DNA from: Ulota crispa
Taxonomy: Eukaryota; Streptophyta; Bryopsida; Orthotrichales; Orthotrichaceae
Direction of reading: 5' to 3'
NCBI GenBank assembly: GCA_963920765.1
Contig: OY987248.1
Coordinates: forward strand, 19,316,539 to 19,380,538
DNA: 64,000 nt
Shown: positions 1 to 12,322 of the stretch, piece after piece
Numbering within the stretch: position 1 is the stretch's first letter
Layout: each line of letters begins with the position of its first letter
Program-made: the position numbers and the translations under genes
The notes under the pieces: model-generated
What the model was told of the DNA's origin: nothing
Seen by the model: the letters and a program-made list of their open reading frames with translations, nothing else
Database searches by the model: none

Positions 1-230
1 CTATTTGAGTATTACACGGTGCAGTTTGCTTGCATGGATTTGAAGGGGTTTAGATGTCTCAGGTTTGCGTCTGCCACGATATGAGAAAGTCATGATTGAT
101 ATTTCTTGAGGTAGTAGATATATCTTTTCCTTAACATTTAAAAGATGCCATTCATGTGCTAATTTATTGGGGATTATCTTGCACCAGAACCGATAAACTC
201 AACTTACTCCTGCCGTTTTCAATTTCGCAG

Positions 231-3200
231 GCTTCTTGGGTGTCAGGACAATATGCAGATATCACCTTTACGGATCAACGTCACTTCACGACTGCCTTAC
301 ATTGTGTTGTATCAGCCCTTACTGATCCGGAGCTCCCGGTTCGGGTTGATTCAGTGGTTGCACTTCGGACTTTTGTAGAAGCGTGTAAAGGTGTGTTCTC
401 ACTTTCGTGGTTTTCTGTTCTACAATGAGATGCACAGTTACATTTTCTCTAGTCTGCTCTTTTTTGGAATACTTCTAATTTTTTAAGGGATCACCATCAT
501 TCCAGTTTTGCAAGCAAGACTGATACATGTGCAGCGCGTTGAAGTGAATGACGAAATACTGCAATGTTAACCAGAATTTTGCATTTAGCCTTGAAATGTC
601 GTGGTATGTACTGTTGGCCTTTGCACATAAATTTCTCATGTTTCATTGCTTTTGCCCTGAATTTTGCAGATCTCAATGAACTTCGACCAATATTACCTCG
701 ACTTCTCGATGGTGAGTTCGCCATAAAAGGGAGATGTATTGTGACTGCTTAATTTTTCATGTTTTACTCGGGGGATGTTGCAGTATGTCACTCATGTATG
801 TTGTGAAGAGTGCATTTAAGCAGTGTCATACTTTGCTGTTTCTGTTTTCATGTTCTGAATTTGGAGCTACTTTGGGGCCATATTTCAGAGTTTTTCAAGT
901 TGATGAACGAAGTAGAGAATGAAGACCTTGTATTCACACTGGAGACGATTGTGGATAAGTTTGGGGAAGAAATGGCACCTTATGCTCTCGGTCTCTGCCA
1001 ACGTCTGGTATGTCTTCTGTGATTTATGACTTTTGCCCCTGTCTCATTGATTCAGACTGCCACATTTTTCAATTGTTTAGGTGTAATACTTTGCGTTATG
1101 TGGGAATTGTTCTTATTTCGTGGGTATGATGGGCAGGCTGCTGCATTTTGGAAGTGTCTAGAGTCTTCAGAGACCGATGAAGATGAAGATGACTCTGGCG
1201 CTCTGGCTGCAGTGGGTTGCTTGCGAGCTATTGGCACAATTTTAGAGTCCGTGAGTCGTTTACCTGATTTGTTCCCCTTAATGGAACCGACACTCCTCCC
1301 AATCATGCAGCGGATGCTGACAACTGATGGTCAAGGTGAGTTCTTTACCCCAGTAGTAGTTTCCTCTTAAATGTATAAAAGAAGATGGTCCGTTTCCATT
1401 TCAGAATCTGTATGTTTAACATTCAGGAAGTTCTGCGGAACCGGAAAAGTGAAGCCCATTTAAGCGCACCGATACTTGTTTAAGATATGTTCTAATGATA
1501 GGACCTTAACTGTAGCTTCTAGGATGGCGTTCAAACGTTCTGCGATGAATCTTTAAGTATGAGCTCACCAATCCTTGCAGCCTAGGTTTTAAATCCGATG
1601 TACACTGTGTTTTCCTGAAGGTGTGCATGGTGTTGCAAATAATAATAAAAAATCCATCTGAAAAGCTCTTTTCTTAGGGAAACCACTATTGATAAGCTCT
1701 TTGGTTTTCATAGGAGACATCTCCATTCATTGTATTTGAGGTAGTTTTCTATAAATAGTTTTTAAAATTCGAATTGAAACAGATCCGCACTTGTCTTAAA
1801 ACATACACGTACTTTCTCTCATTTTAGCCCAAGATGGGCTTACCAGAAACAGATGCTCATTCAAACTGATTTGAAAGTTACTATCTAAACACGATTTCGA
1901 GATTATCCTCCAAGTTCGCAGACAATCAAATAACAACCGGTTTCATATCTTTAGGATTTGAAGTAATGCATTTAGGAAGTATCAAGGAAGCTAATGAAGT
2001 GTACCATAAGATAGAAGATATCATGACCTACATTGTTGACGATACAAACATGTGTTTGAAGCTATTATTATCAACTACCTGCTCTTAAACTGGAAATTCT
2101 ATGTTTGTTTGGGCTTCTAATGACTCTTTTGAACTGCAGCTTCATATCAAACTGACTGACTTGTGCTCTATGGTGTTGCAGATGTGTTTGAGGAGGTGTT
2201 AGAGATAGTTTCATATATGACATACTTCTCTCCTGTAATTTCTTTGAACATGTGGAGCTTGTGGCCACTCATGGTTGATGCTGTCCAGGACTGGGCTATT
2301 GATTACTTTGAGAGTGAGTATCTGAAACCATTCTGAATGAACATCTGCTTTTCTTATGATTTTAAGTATACACGAATTTGCACGTAATTGGAAGCCTTTG
2401 TTTCCGATCATGAAATGAATGATCGATTCCCATTTTTTTAGTAAAATGATATCTTAGGACATTAATGAATTGGATTTGTTCTTGTGTTCTTGGTTCTTGT
2501 ATTTACAGAGACCTGGTGTTATCCTTGGGCAGATATCTTGGTGCCGTTGGATAATTATGTTTCAAGGAGTACAGAGCATTATCTTACGTGTACACAACCG
2601 GATTATCAATCAAGCCTCTTCAAAGTGATATCAACAGTGAGACTCATCTCAAAGACCCCATTGGTTGTTCAGATTTACTGCTCTCTCACCTAGCTATCAT
2701 GAAGTTTTATCTTCGCTGAGTGCTTATTATTGTTTTTCTGACAGTTATTGTCAGATGAAAAACTTGAAGATAGTGATATAGAATCAGCTCCAAAGTTGAT
2801 CGAGGCAGTGTTGCAAAACTGTCGAGGAAGGGTGGATCAGTGGTTGGAACCATATTTGCGTATTAGCGTTGAAAGGCTTCGCAGGACCAAGAAAAATTAC
2901 TTGAAGGACTTACTTGTCAATGTGGTATGGACCAGTTCTTTTTATTTCTCTCTCTCTCCCTCTCCTTCCGCTCTTCTGTGCCTCTCGCTGTAGCATTATT
3001 TCTCTTTTTACTGTATTTTGATGTGATTTACTTTATTTAACATTCTTGAAACTTATTCTAAATATTGGTGATTTTCCTAGCCTGTAAATTGATATCAACG
3101 TGCTTTTAACTTGGAACCTTATGCCATTATTTGATTTGTTTCAGGTTGCAAATGGACTCTATTATAACGCCCCTATGTGCCTTACCATCTTACAACATTT

Positions 3201-4465
3201 GGGGGTGGTTAGTGAAATCTTTCGAGTATGGTTTCAGATGTTGTATGAGGTCAAGAAAACAGGCAAATGTGTGCACTTTGTCAGGTGCTATCTCTATCTT
3301 ACTATCTCGTTTTTAGATTGCTGCTTCCATCCGTTTGTACCTTATTTTACCTCAGTATGGTTTTAATTTGGTCTATTTGCTACGATTGCAAGCGTATGAA
3401 TGTAACTTAGACTTATTATTTTTCAGGGAGCATGACAAGAAAGTCTGCATTCTAGGGTTGGCTTCATTGCTGGCAGTTCCAACTACAGCAATGCTACCTG
3501 AACTACAAGCTGGCTTAGATCAGGTTTACAAAGCTCTGTTGAAGTTGCTTGTTGCTTACAAAGAGCAGTGTGCAGGTGAGTTTTGAGAAGCCCTTTAAGT
3601 GTTTGAAATATACAATTTTGTTGGACATCAATTGGTAGTTATTTTCTGTTTAAGATATGAAATTCACAGTAACTTGTATCTGTTGAGGCTTGCAGAGGCA
3701 GCAAAGGTTGAGGAAGCAGAAGACGATGACGATGAGGAATTGGAACCTTGGCAAATTGACGATGGGGAATGGGACAAAGAGATTGACGATGATGATGAGG
3801 GCGATGACGAAGCAGATACACAGAAATTGGCAAAACTGGCGGCTCAGGTGTCTGTTTAAATGAATAACTAATTTGGCACTTTTCAAGTCTAAGTTTCTGT
3901 GAATTAGACGGTATTTGAAGTCCCAAATTCCTAGTTCACACTTCTCTCACTTGTTTTAAGGTACTACTTTTGCATTAGATCTCAAAGCTTGCATGGTTTG
4001 CTTTGCTTTTGCAGGCTAAAGTTTTTTCTTATAACGAGGATTCGGATTCCGACTACGAAGACTTCACGGATGACGAGGAGTTCCAGGCTCCTATTGACGA
4101 CATTGATGCATTCATCTTCTTCTCTGATACCATGAAAGGTTGGTCATATTGTTTCTGTACTTCTCTGCATTTAAACCCAGGGGATATTGTTACAGCAAGC
4201 TAGTTTTATATCAGGTCTTCTTTATTAAAAGCTTCTCTTTCTTGTAATCCTTATCCGACCGTGTTTTTCCCCTCGATATACAGCAATTTCAACATCCGAT
4301 CCTGCAAGATTTCAAGCCTTATCGGGCTCTTTGGACTTCCAACACCAGGCTTGGGTTCACGGCCTAGCTCAGCACGCTGAAGAGAGGCGAAAAGAGATTG
4401 AAAAAGAGGCAGCCGAGAAGGCTGCTGGTGGCGCAGCTGCTAGTGGAGTGGTAGCTCATCAATAG
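231..4465 (+). CDS. SAD2: Importin-beta family nuclear transport receptor (SAD2/importin-7/8-like), 5' end outside window
   Basis: C-terminal 560 residues of a HEAT-repeat karyopherin that carries cargo through nuclear pores with Ran. I assemble twelve exons with consistent phases: 231-390, 670-711, 889-1007, 1137-1335, 2182-2313, 2533-2636, 2745-2924, 3145-3284, 3427-3575, 3696-3847, 4015-4138 and 4284-4465 (stop TAG). Family landmarks include [77 protein letters not shown] and [11 protein letters not shown]. Near the C-terminus are two acidic stretches (exons 10-11, rich in Asp/Glu), as usual in this family, then a charged alanine-rich tail ending HQ. Plant SAD2 proteins are roughly 1,030-1,050 residues from memory, so about half is missing upstream. 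Arabidopsis SAD2 acts in ABA response, trichome development and miRNA loading; those roles are inferred by homology only. Bases 1-230 read as intron. Confidence 0.9.
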
Positions 4466-7190
4466 TGATACAACTCTACTCATTTTATATAGAGTATTTT
4501 TGGGGGGCGTTGCACTGCGGTCATTTAGCTAGTTTATCACGTGAGGAAGTTCTCCCTTATGATATTGAATTGTTTGAAATACGTTGGCTAGTTTTAGGAG
4601 CAATTGTTTGATTGAATGAATAGGTTCATGTTCACAAAGAGGGTTGCCGCTAGAGAGGTCCACAGCCCGTGGTTCCACCTCACAGTTCTGTAGTCCACAA
4701 AAGTGGTAATGGGTGCATTCCCATCAAATTAATGAGTCATTTTTCTTCTCGTCGTACACGGTTTGTACTTCGCAGCCATTGTAGTTGCATCCGAGTGTAT
4801 TTATTACGGGTTTGATCGTCGTCTCTATGCTTAATCCGTTGGAACTAGTAGTCCTTTTCTTCCTTCCGTTTCAAATTATAATAGTATTTCCATATAATGG
4901 TCTTTGCGGGAAGTCTTTGAAATATACTAAAACTCTACTTGACTCAATTTCCGAAAAAACAGATATGCAGATTTCGATGGTGGAGAACGAATGTTTCTCT
5001 CCAAACAGTAGCGAGGCGCATTGATATCCAAAGGAGAGATTCAATAAATCGACAAGAGCTATCAAAAGGGGCGGCTGAGGTAAAATAAATTGCATTCTCA
5101 CTCCTTTCATCCTGGCTTTCATATTTACGTTGGTGACGCACATTTCTTCTCCGATTTCTGTCAAAGAGCCCATCACTATGAGCTTTCTGGATAAAGTCAC
5201 AACGTCGACTTAAGTCATGCAGAAGTCAGATTCTGGCTCTTGGAAAAACCTACTGTAAACCTGAAGTCTGGTCTCCTCGAGCCCTCCTCAGTTTCCCAAG
5301 TTCAACGGTGTCAGTTTTTCTGCGTAGAAATCTTTTAGTTGTAACCTATCTATCAGGGCTGTTGGAAATCATTAGTAGCTTGACATGGTGGCTACAGGAT
5401 CTCCAAGCAGACCGTCTCTTGTAAACCTGGACAAGGATTTGAGTTCGTCTCTGCCTAGTCTGATGGAGCCCCTAATGCCATTCCTGTCTTCACGCTACGT
5501 GTTTTACTGTTTAAAATCACTACACTGTATTAAGTGTCAGACCTTGTGTTTGAGTCTTCTGTGGTTCATACTCTGGTGCTTCTGGTTTTGCTCCCCGCTT
5601 TGTCACGTTCGGCATTAATATTGTCGTTGTCGTTCTGACCTACGTGTGCAGAGGGTATGTTATTGAGTAACTTGTTCAGTAGTACAGGATATGTTTACAT
5701 AGACTTCGTACCGGTGGAAAGAATGTGAGAATCAAGCATGATAACTAGGACAAAAAAATTGAGGATTTTTTTATTGAATGAGTTGCGGTCCACTCAAGCT
5801 CTTTTCTTACACTTTTCAACCCCTGAAAACGATCATTGTGTCTTTGGTTCATACAGAACCAAAATTTGTATCGCTTTTACTGTCTGACCACTCAGAACTG
5901 CTAAAAGAAACATGGGGCTCAATTTGTAAACAAAAGGTGAAGTAGCGAATGCATTCGTACCAAGCAAATTTTTTGAGTTCTTGAAGTGGCATGAGTGAAC
6001 TAGATTAGGATCAACTTTGTTGTGCTTCTGATGGCCTAAAGAATGTCATGAGTTGCACTTTATGTTGTATTGGTTGTTGCTCTTAAGATCAACACGCAAG
6101 CCCTCTGACATTGGTGGTGTTTACTTATTTTTCTCATAGTAGTACTTTTCTTTAATAGTGACCATCATGTTTATTTAAGAATCTTGTATCCTAGAGTATC
6201 CTATGTCTTTAGGCAATACACTATAGTGTATAGAGCTGAGCGTGTAGAGTTGCAAAAAATAATAATTGGGTATTGTACAATTGAGTCGGTTATTTTGATT
6301 ACAGCAACACCGATTGAAGTTGACACTTCATCAAGATTGCCCCTTTTGGATTGTATAATCAAGGTTTTTAGTTTATTTATTCTATAATATATTATTTTTG
6401 GGTTTGTGATATACAGATGAACAATGTAATAATATACCTATCAACAAACACCAACTATTAGCTTTGAATCACTTATCTCTTTTTATCTAATGGTTATTAA
6501 TTACTCAAGTGACTATTCAAACAAAAACCTCTTGTTGATGGCTTGGTTTCCAATATGTAGCAAAAGTAATTCATTTGCTTTTTTTGGCATGTTGCTATTG
6601 TGCTTTGTACATAACACATAAATTACCCTAAGTATAACAAAGGTTGTTCCTACTAAGTAAGTTATTTCAATTACTAATTTTTGTACTAACAATGGCAATG
6701 TGCACTATTTTAAGAAATAAATGAATTTGCAAATGGCATCAACAAGATAGTTCACATCATGTTAATTTAGTATACTACGGGGCACAACATTTAAATTCTA
6801 TCTTGTATCTTGTGGCTAAAGTGATTTAAATCTTGAAAATATTTTGCAATCACACTTTCCAACTAGAGAGTGCATGAAAGATGTTGCATCAAGTAAGAAA
6901 CACACCAAGTTACTTTTTAAAAATCACCAAAAAATTGTGCCCGAAATCTGACTAAGAAAGTGAGAGTAGGAAGCATGTCACTCCTTCACATTGATTAAAT
7001 AAAAATCTTCTAAAATATTGTAAAAATGTCTTTCACTAATTGAAATAATTTGTGTACATGATTTGCAACTAAACATTAAATCTTACATTTTTGACTTGCC
7101 ATAAGGTAGAAGAAATCCATCTCCAGATTTAATACAATTTTATAAAAAAATGCACTTAAACCATCTTGTAACGGTTTCAAGCATCTACAT
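4466..7190. other. Intergenic region with 3' UTR and one weak coding-like stretch
   Basis: The first 150-200 bases are probably the 3' UTR of the importin gene. Bases 4785-5640 are less AT-rich than the repeats that follow. They include a short open stretch from an ATG at 5385 whose first ~37 residues (MVATGSPSRPSLVNLDKDL, then serine-, proline- and methionine-rich) look more protein-like than random sequence. I do not recognise it, and no second exon joins it convincingly. It could be a first exon of a lost gene or an alternative transcript. From about 5700 to 7190 I see only AT-rich sequence without clear elements. Confidence 0.3.
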
Positions 7191-7708
7191 TAGGGGGTTT
7201 CAAATATGTCGTTCATCATCAATTTTGTTCACGTGAATGAAATTGGTGAACAACTTAGTGAAACCACCGTTCATGTCCTCTTGTTCACCCATTCAAATAT
7301 CCATATTTTAGTGAACTACAAACCACCCCTTCAACTTTGCCCAAAATCACCAATCTCGTAAGCTAATCCGGATCCCTTGAGCTCCACCATTGTCGCTTCT
7401 AATCCAATTCCCCTCCACTTGAACCTTTGGAGTGCTTGTAGCCTGGCAGCGTGGAGCGAGAGCAAGAGGTTGGGAGCGAGAGCTAGAGACCGGGAGCGAC
7501 AAGGATAGGTGCGGGAGCGGCGACAAGAACAGGAGCAAGAGGGAGAGGAAGAGGCTTCACTCCTTCATGTTGTTCTCGCGTGAACCATCCATGAGGACCT
7601 CCTGGAGGTCCTCATGGGTGGTTCCCTCTAGTGACTTCATGTTCACATGTGAACGAAAACTCGTTCATGATCCGTTCACTGTTTTTTTGAGATATCTGAA
7701 ACCCCCTA
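7191..7708. mobile_element. TIR element, GGGGGTTTC family, with GC-rich interior
   Basis: The left end TA-GGGGGTTTCAAATATGTC is mirrored by the right end GATATCTGAAACCCCC-TA, so the element has inverted termini and a probable TA target duplication. Both subterminal regions carry many copies of GTTCAC/GTGAAC. The middle (about 7430-7560) is unusually GC-rich, with GGGAGCG-type repetitions, unlike its AT-rich surroundings. A second member of the family ends at 63328. No transposase is present, so this is a non-autonomous element. Confidence 0.65.
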
Positions 7709-7884
7709 TTGTTGGTGCTTCTTGGTTAGATCTTATTTTCACCGGTGAAACAAAAAACATTTGGCTATATGTATTAAGAGTGAAGGACATGAAACATGGG
7801 CTAGCACAAACCACAAAATACATTGTCATCAAAAACAGGATCCAACACAAGAAGTTTGATGTTTAGTGTGTCAAGACTTAGTGC

Positions 7885-8118
7885 TTAACCCCTAAAGGAC
7901 TGAGCATGCAACTGCTACCAGTACAATATGGGGTATTTTTTTTGTATTTGGAATGGATCCACACCTCTACTATATTTGAAATCAACAAAGAAGTTAGAGA
8001 ATAGATCAAAGCGGTTCTAGTGAGCTACTTGAGATCCCAAATTAAAACTTCTTACTGGTGGCAAATACCAATTATACGGCAGTGTATATACTATGCCCTA
8101 TGGTCCTTTAAGGGTTAA
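7885..8118. mobile_element. piggyBac-like TTAA-flanked MITE, 234-bp class (copy A)
   Basis: TTAA at 7885-7888 is followed by CCCCTAAAGGACTGAGC. The right end reads GGTCCTTTAAGGG followed by TTAA at 8115-8118. The interior is 234 bp including both TTAA and has no coding capacity. The same interior occurs reversed at 25863-26096 and, interrupted, at 45760-46650. It lies just downstream of the alpha-amylase stop codon. Confidence 0.75.
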
Positions 8119-8348
8119 CCCTTAAAAGATGTTGCCTACCAAAAATGTTGGATGTATTCATACAAGGACCATTTAGTACTTGAAGAAATGGTTTCATGAC
8201 AAATGTCAAAAATTCCCCAAAAAATCCTAATTGACCAGTAGTATATCTATGACTTGGCTTAATTTAGAGATCCAATGGGATTCGTGTGCTACCCAAATAC
8301 TCCACCCGTATACAACACATGAGAGCGTATAGAATACGTCAACATCCT

Positions 8349-9857
8349 TTAGTGCTTAATTGCTTTATCAATGATATTTCTTTCTTGCACTCTCGAATTG
8401 AAAAGCTCTGGATATTCCTCAAGAATCCGTTTCTGTGTTGCCATGCTCATTGTATTGACTAGTTGGATTTTGATAGGTACATCATGTCTAAGACCAGCAT
8501 AATGAGTTTTTTCATCGTAATCTAGTGATTTATGAAGGATTTTCTTTCCCACTGCTGGTTTTATGTTTTCCCAGATAGCATACTTCTCCCCTGAGCATGC
8601 AAGCCTCCAAAGTTGTTCATCAGGTAAAAACGCCCCCATGTCCATCCTGTATCAGGCAGTAATGAAAATGACACAATTTCTTGGTTTAGTTATGGGACCT
8701 AAGAACAATCATTCATGGGAAAATTTTATGGATACCCTTGAAGTTCGCCATATTTGTATAGATACCTCCAGTTTTTCAGAAATTGCATAAATATCTTTGG
8801 ACCATAATTTTCAAGTGTTTGTTTTGTTATGTACGCTATTTTCTTCATGACCAATGTTAAAGCAAGGAGTACAATAGAATGAAAAAGAAATAACATACAC
8901 ATAAAGGAAAAAGAAATAACATGTACAATAAACTAAACGCTTGAAAATTATGGTCCAAAGATATATGTGCAATTTCTGAAAAACTAAGAATATCTAAAAG
9001 AAACAATATGACAAACTTTAGGGGTATCCATAAAAATTTCCCTACATTTATCCATATCAAGTTGCACAACATTCATTCTTATAAAGATTGCATTTATTAA
9101 GTTACCTTGGTCCTAGTTTTACGATAAGGCGATCAGATATGATGGCTATGTAGATGTCAGCTTCAGCTAACTTGATTTTGATCTTGCTCTCAGCATCAAT
9201 ATGATTACGCAAGCGTACTTGAACAAGCTCTTTGATTTGAAGTTTCAAATTCTTATCAAAATAATGGTCATGAAACTGCAGATATATATGATATAGATAT
9301 ATTAGATATGAGTATTGAAAGATGTATCTTAGAGAGAAATGATATAATATGTATCCTCATTGTAACCAGCTTTTAGTGCCAATTTTAACCCCTTAAGGAC
9401 CAAGCCCCTTTTTGGAAACAAATGGGATTTTGGGCATGTACTTATGGCTAAACTACTTTGTATGATTTTTTGAAACTTTTATGGAAGATGGAGGATTCAA
9501 AGCTCTACGCGAGCATCTAATTTTTTCTTCATTCTAACATTTATTAAAGAAATTAAAAATGAATTTCTAGAAAAAGGTCTAGATCAAGCAGGAGGCAACC
9601 CAAAAAAATTTAAATTTTGCATTAAAAATAATAATATATATGAAATAGTTTCTTTAGACTTATACATAGGTGGGCAACTTTGAATTATTCAATTTTTATT
9701 AATGAGATGAAAGCCATGAGAAGTTTTTGTTTGCGGGTAGGTGTGATTTTGAGAGAAACCATACCAATCCACAAACAAAAACTTGTCATAACTTTTATCT
9801 CATCAATGAAAATTGAATGATTCAAAACTGTCCACCTATATATAAGTCTAAAGAACC

Positions 9858-9946
<89 letters not shown>

Positions 9947-12228
9947 AGATTTTTTTGGGCTACTTGATTTGGACCTTTTTCCAATAATTCTTTTTTTAAC
10001 TTCTCCAATAAATGTTAGAATGAAGTAAAAATTAGATGCCCAAGTAGATTTTTGAATTTCCCATCTTCCATAAAAATTTCAAAAATCACGCAAAGTAAAT
10101 TAGCCATAGGTACATGCTCAAAATCCCATTTGTCCCCCAAAGGGACAATTGGTCCTTTAGGGGTTAAACAATGTAAACTCAATAGCCCTTCACATTTAAA
10201 ATTAAAAATCCGTTTTCAATTTATACATCTTTAAGTTCTTTTGTTCAAAGTGCATAATATTGATCTTTTTAAGAAAACCTTTACAAATGAAATGTCATTT
10301 TTAGCTAGTATTAAATCAATCCTGCAACTTTGTATCAAGTCATTAAATTATTTCTCAATGATAAAGGACATAATTTTTCCAATGTTTTGCATGCTTCTTT
10401 CCATGCTTTGAATTGAATATGCACATCATTAAAAGATTTTCCAATCCCTTGCTTGTATTTTTAAATCTTATTTTTCTGAAATTATCATTTTTGGGCAATC
10501 TAGAATGACTTGAATACATTGTGAATTTGTAAAGTGCAAATAGATTTACTTGTGAAACTTAGAATGCATGGTCTGACATTGAGATTTGTGTTATATATTA
10601 GATTATAGAGGATATCAATTTAGAGGAGTTCTACTGTACATATCTTGTCTTTATGGTTTTATGGCTATCTTTAACTCCTTAAAAAAATGGGTCTTGATAC
10701 TGCCACCCCCCTTTTTGATACTGCCACCCCCCTTTTTGATACTGCCACCCCCCTTTTTGATACTGCCACCCCCCTTTTTGATACTGCCACCCCCCTTTTT
10801 GATACTGCCACCCCCCTTTTTGATACTGCCACCCCCCTTTTTGATACTGCCACCCCCCTTTTTGATACTGCCACCCCCCTTTTTGATACTGCCACCCCCC
10901 TTTTTGATACTGCCACCCCCCTTTTTGATACTGCCACCCCCCTTTTTGATACTACCACCCCCCTTTTTGATACTGCCACCCCCCTTTTTGATACTGCCAC
11001 CCCCCTTTTTGATACTGCCACCCCCCTTTTTGATACTACCACCCCCCTTTTTCATACTGCCACCCCCCTTTTTCATACTGCCACCCCCCCTTTTTCATAC
11101 TGCCACCCCCCTTTTTCATACTGCCACCCCCCTTTTTGATACTGCCACCCCCCTTTTTGATACTGCCACCCCCCTTTTTGATACTACCACCCCCCTTTTT
11201 CATACTGCCACCCCCCTTTTTCATACTGCCACCCCCCCTTTTTCATACTGCCACCCCCCTTTTTCATACTGCCACCCCCCTTTTTCATACTGCCACCCCC
11301 CTTTTTCATACTGCCACCCCCCTTTTTCATACTGCCACCCCCCTTTTTGATACTGCCACCCCCCTTTTTCATACTCCCACCCCCCTTTTTCATACTCCCA
11401 CCCCCTTTTTTGATACTCCCACCTCTTCTTTTACAGTATTGTTCAATTTTTAATTATTTTTGGAATAATTGTTTTTAAAAAATCTAGAATTAAATATGTA
11501 ACAATCGAAGTGATTTTTTGTTGATGTTTTTCAAAATGAAAAATTGCAATCAAAATTTTTGATAAGAGAAGACAACATTCTATTAATTTTTCTTATTAAA
11601 AATTTTGATTACAATAAATCATTTTGAAAAACACCAACAAGAAATCACTTGGTTTTATACATATTTAATATTTCTTCTTTTTTGAGTTGTCCTCAAAAAC
11701 CACCAAAAACTGAACAATGATGTAAAAGAAGGGGGTTACATTATCAAAAAAGAGGCTGGTAGTATCAAGACCCTAAAAAATAGTGTAACTTCTCAAACGC
11801 TTAAGTCTACCAAAGCAAAGCAATTATAAAATTCCCATGTCTCTCAATGCTAAACATTATTCATTACTGTTTCAAGATAATCATCTTTGAATGTATATGT
11901 ATGTTGACATATATATAAATAAAGGGGAATTGATATGTATACCTGGATTTTATCTCAAGCCATAAAAAAATGTTGTAACTGAACAACTCCTAATGAAAAA
12001 GTTTAGCTCGGGGGAAAAGTATAACTTTTTCTTTTGTTTATAAAAAAAATAAGTTTTTTCATTGGAAGTTGTTCAATTAGAATTTTCTTTTGATTCTAGA
12101 TAAAATCACTGTCTTTGAGTTCAAATCTGAATTCCAAATTCTCAAATTCAAATTTTTGATGATAGAAATCTAAAATTTACCCCGGGGTGTGGTGAGATAG
12201 TCAAGAAGGTGTGGTACTCATATCAATT

Positions 12229-12290
<62 letters not shown>

Positions 12291-12291
12291 A

Positions 12292-12322
<31 letters not shown>

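Noticed and set aside
2925-3144. Pyrimidine-rich TCTCTCTCCC tract as a regulatory site
   Set aside because: It lies in an importin intron, away from any start, and is ordinary low-complexity DNA.
7432-7866. 144-codon plus-strand frame
   Set aside because: It spans the end of a TIR element and beyond. The residues are low-complexity Arg/Glu/Ser without any family resemblance.
10690-11425. CRISPR-like array
   Set aside because: Units are directly adjacent with no unique spacers, and the DNA is plant nuclear.
10586-11453. Long open frames on both strands through the 21-bp array
   Set aside because: They arise because the unit length is a multiple of three and lacks stops. The peptides are pure 7-residue repeats in several phases, with no gene context.
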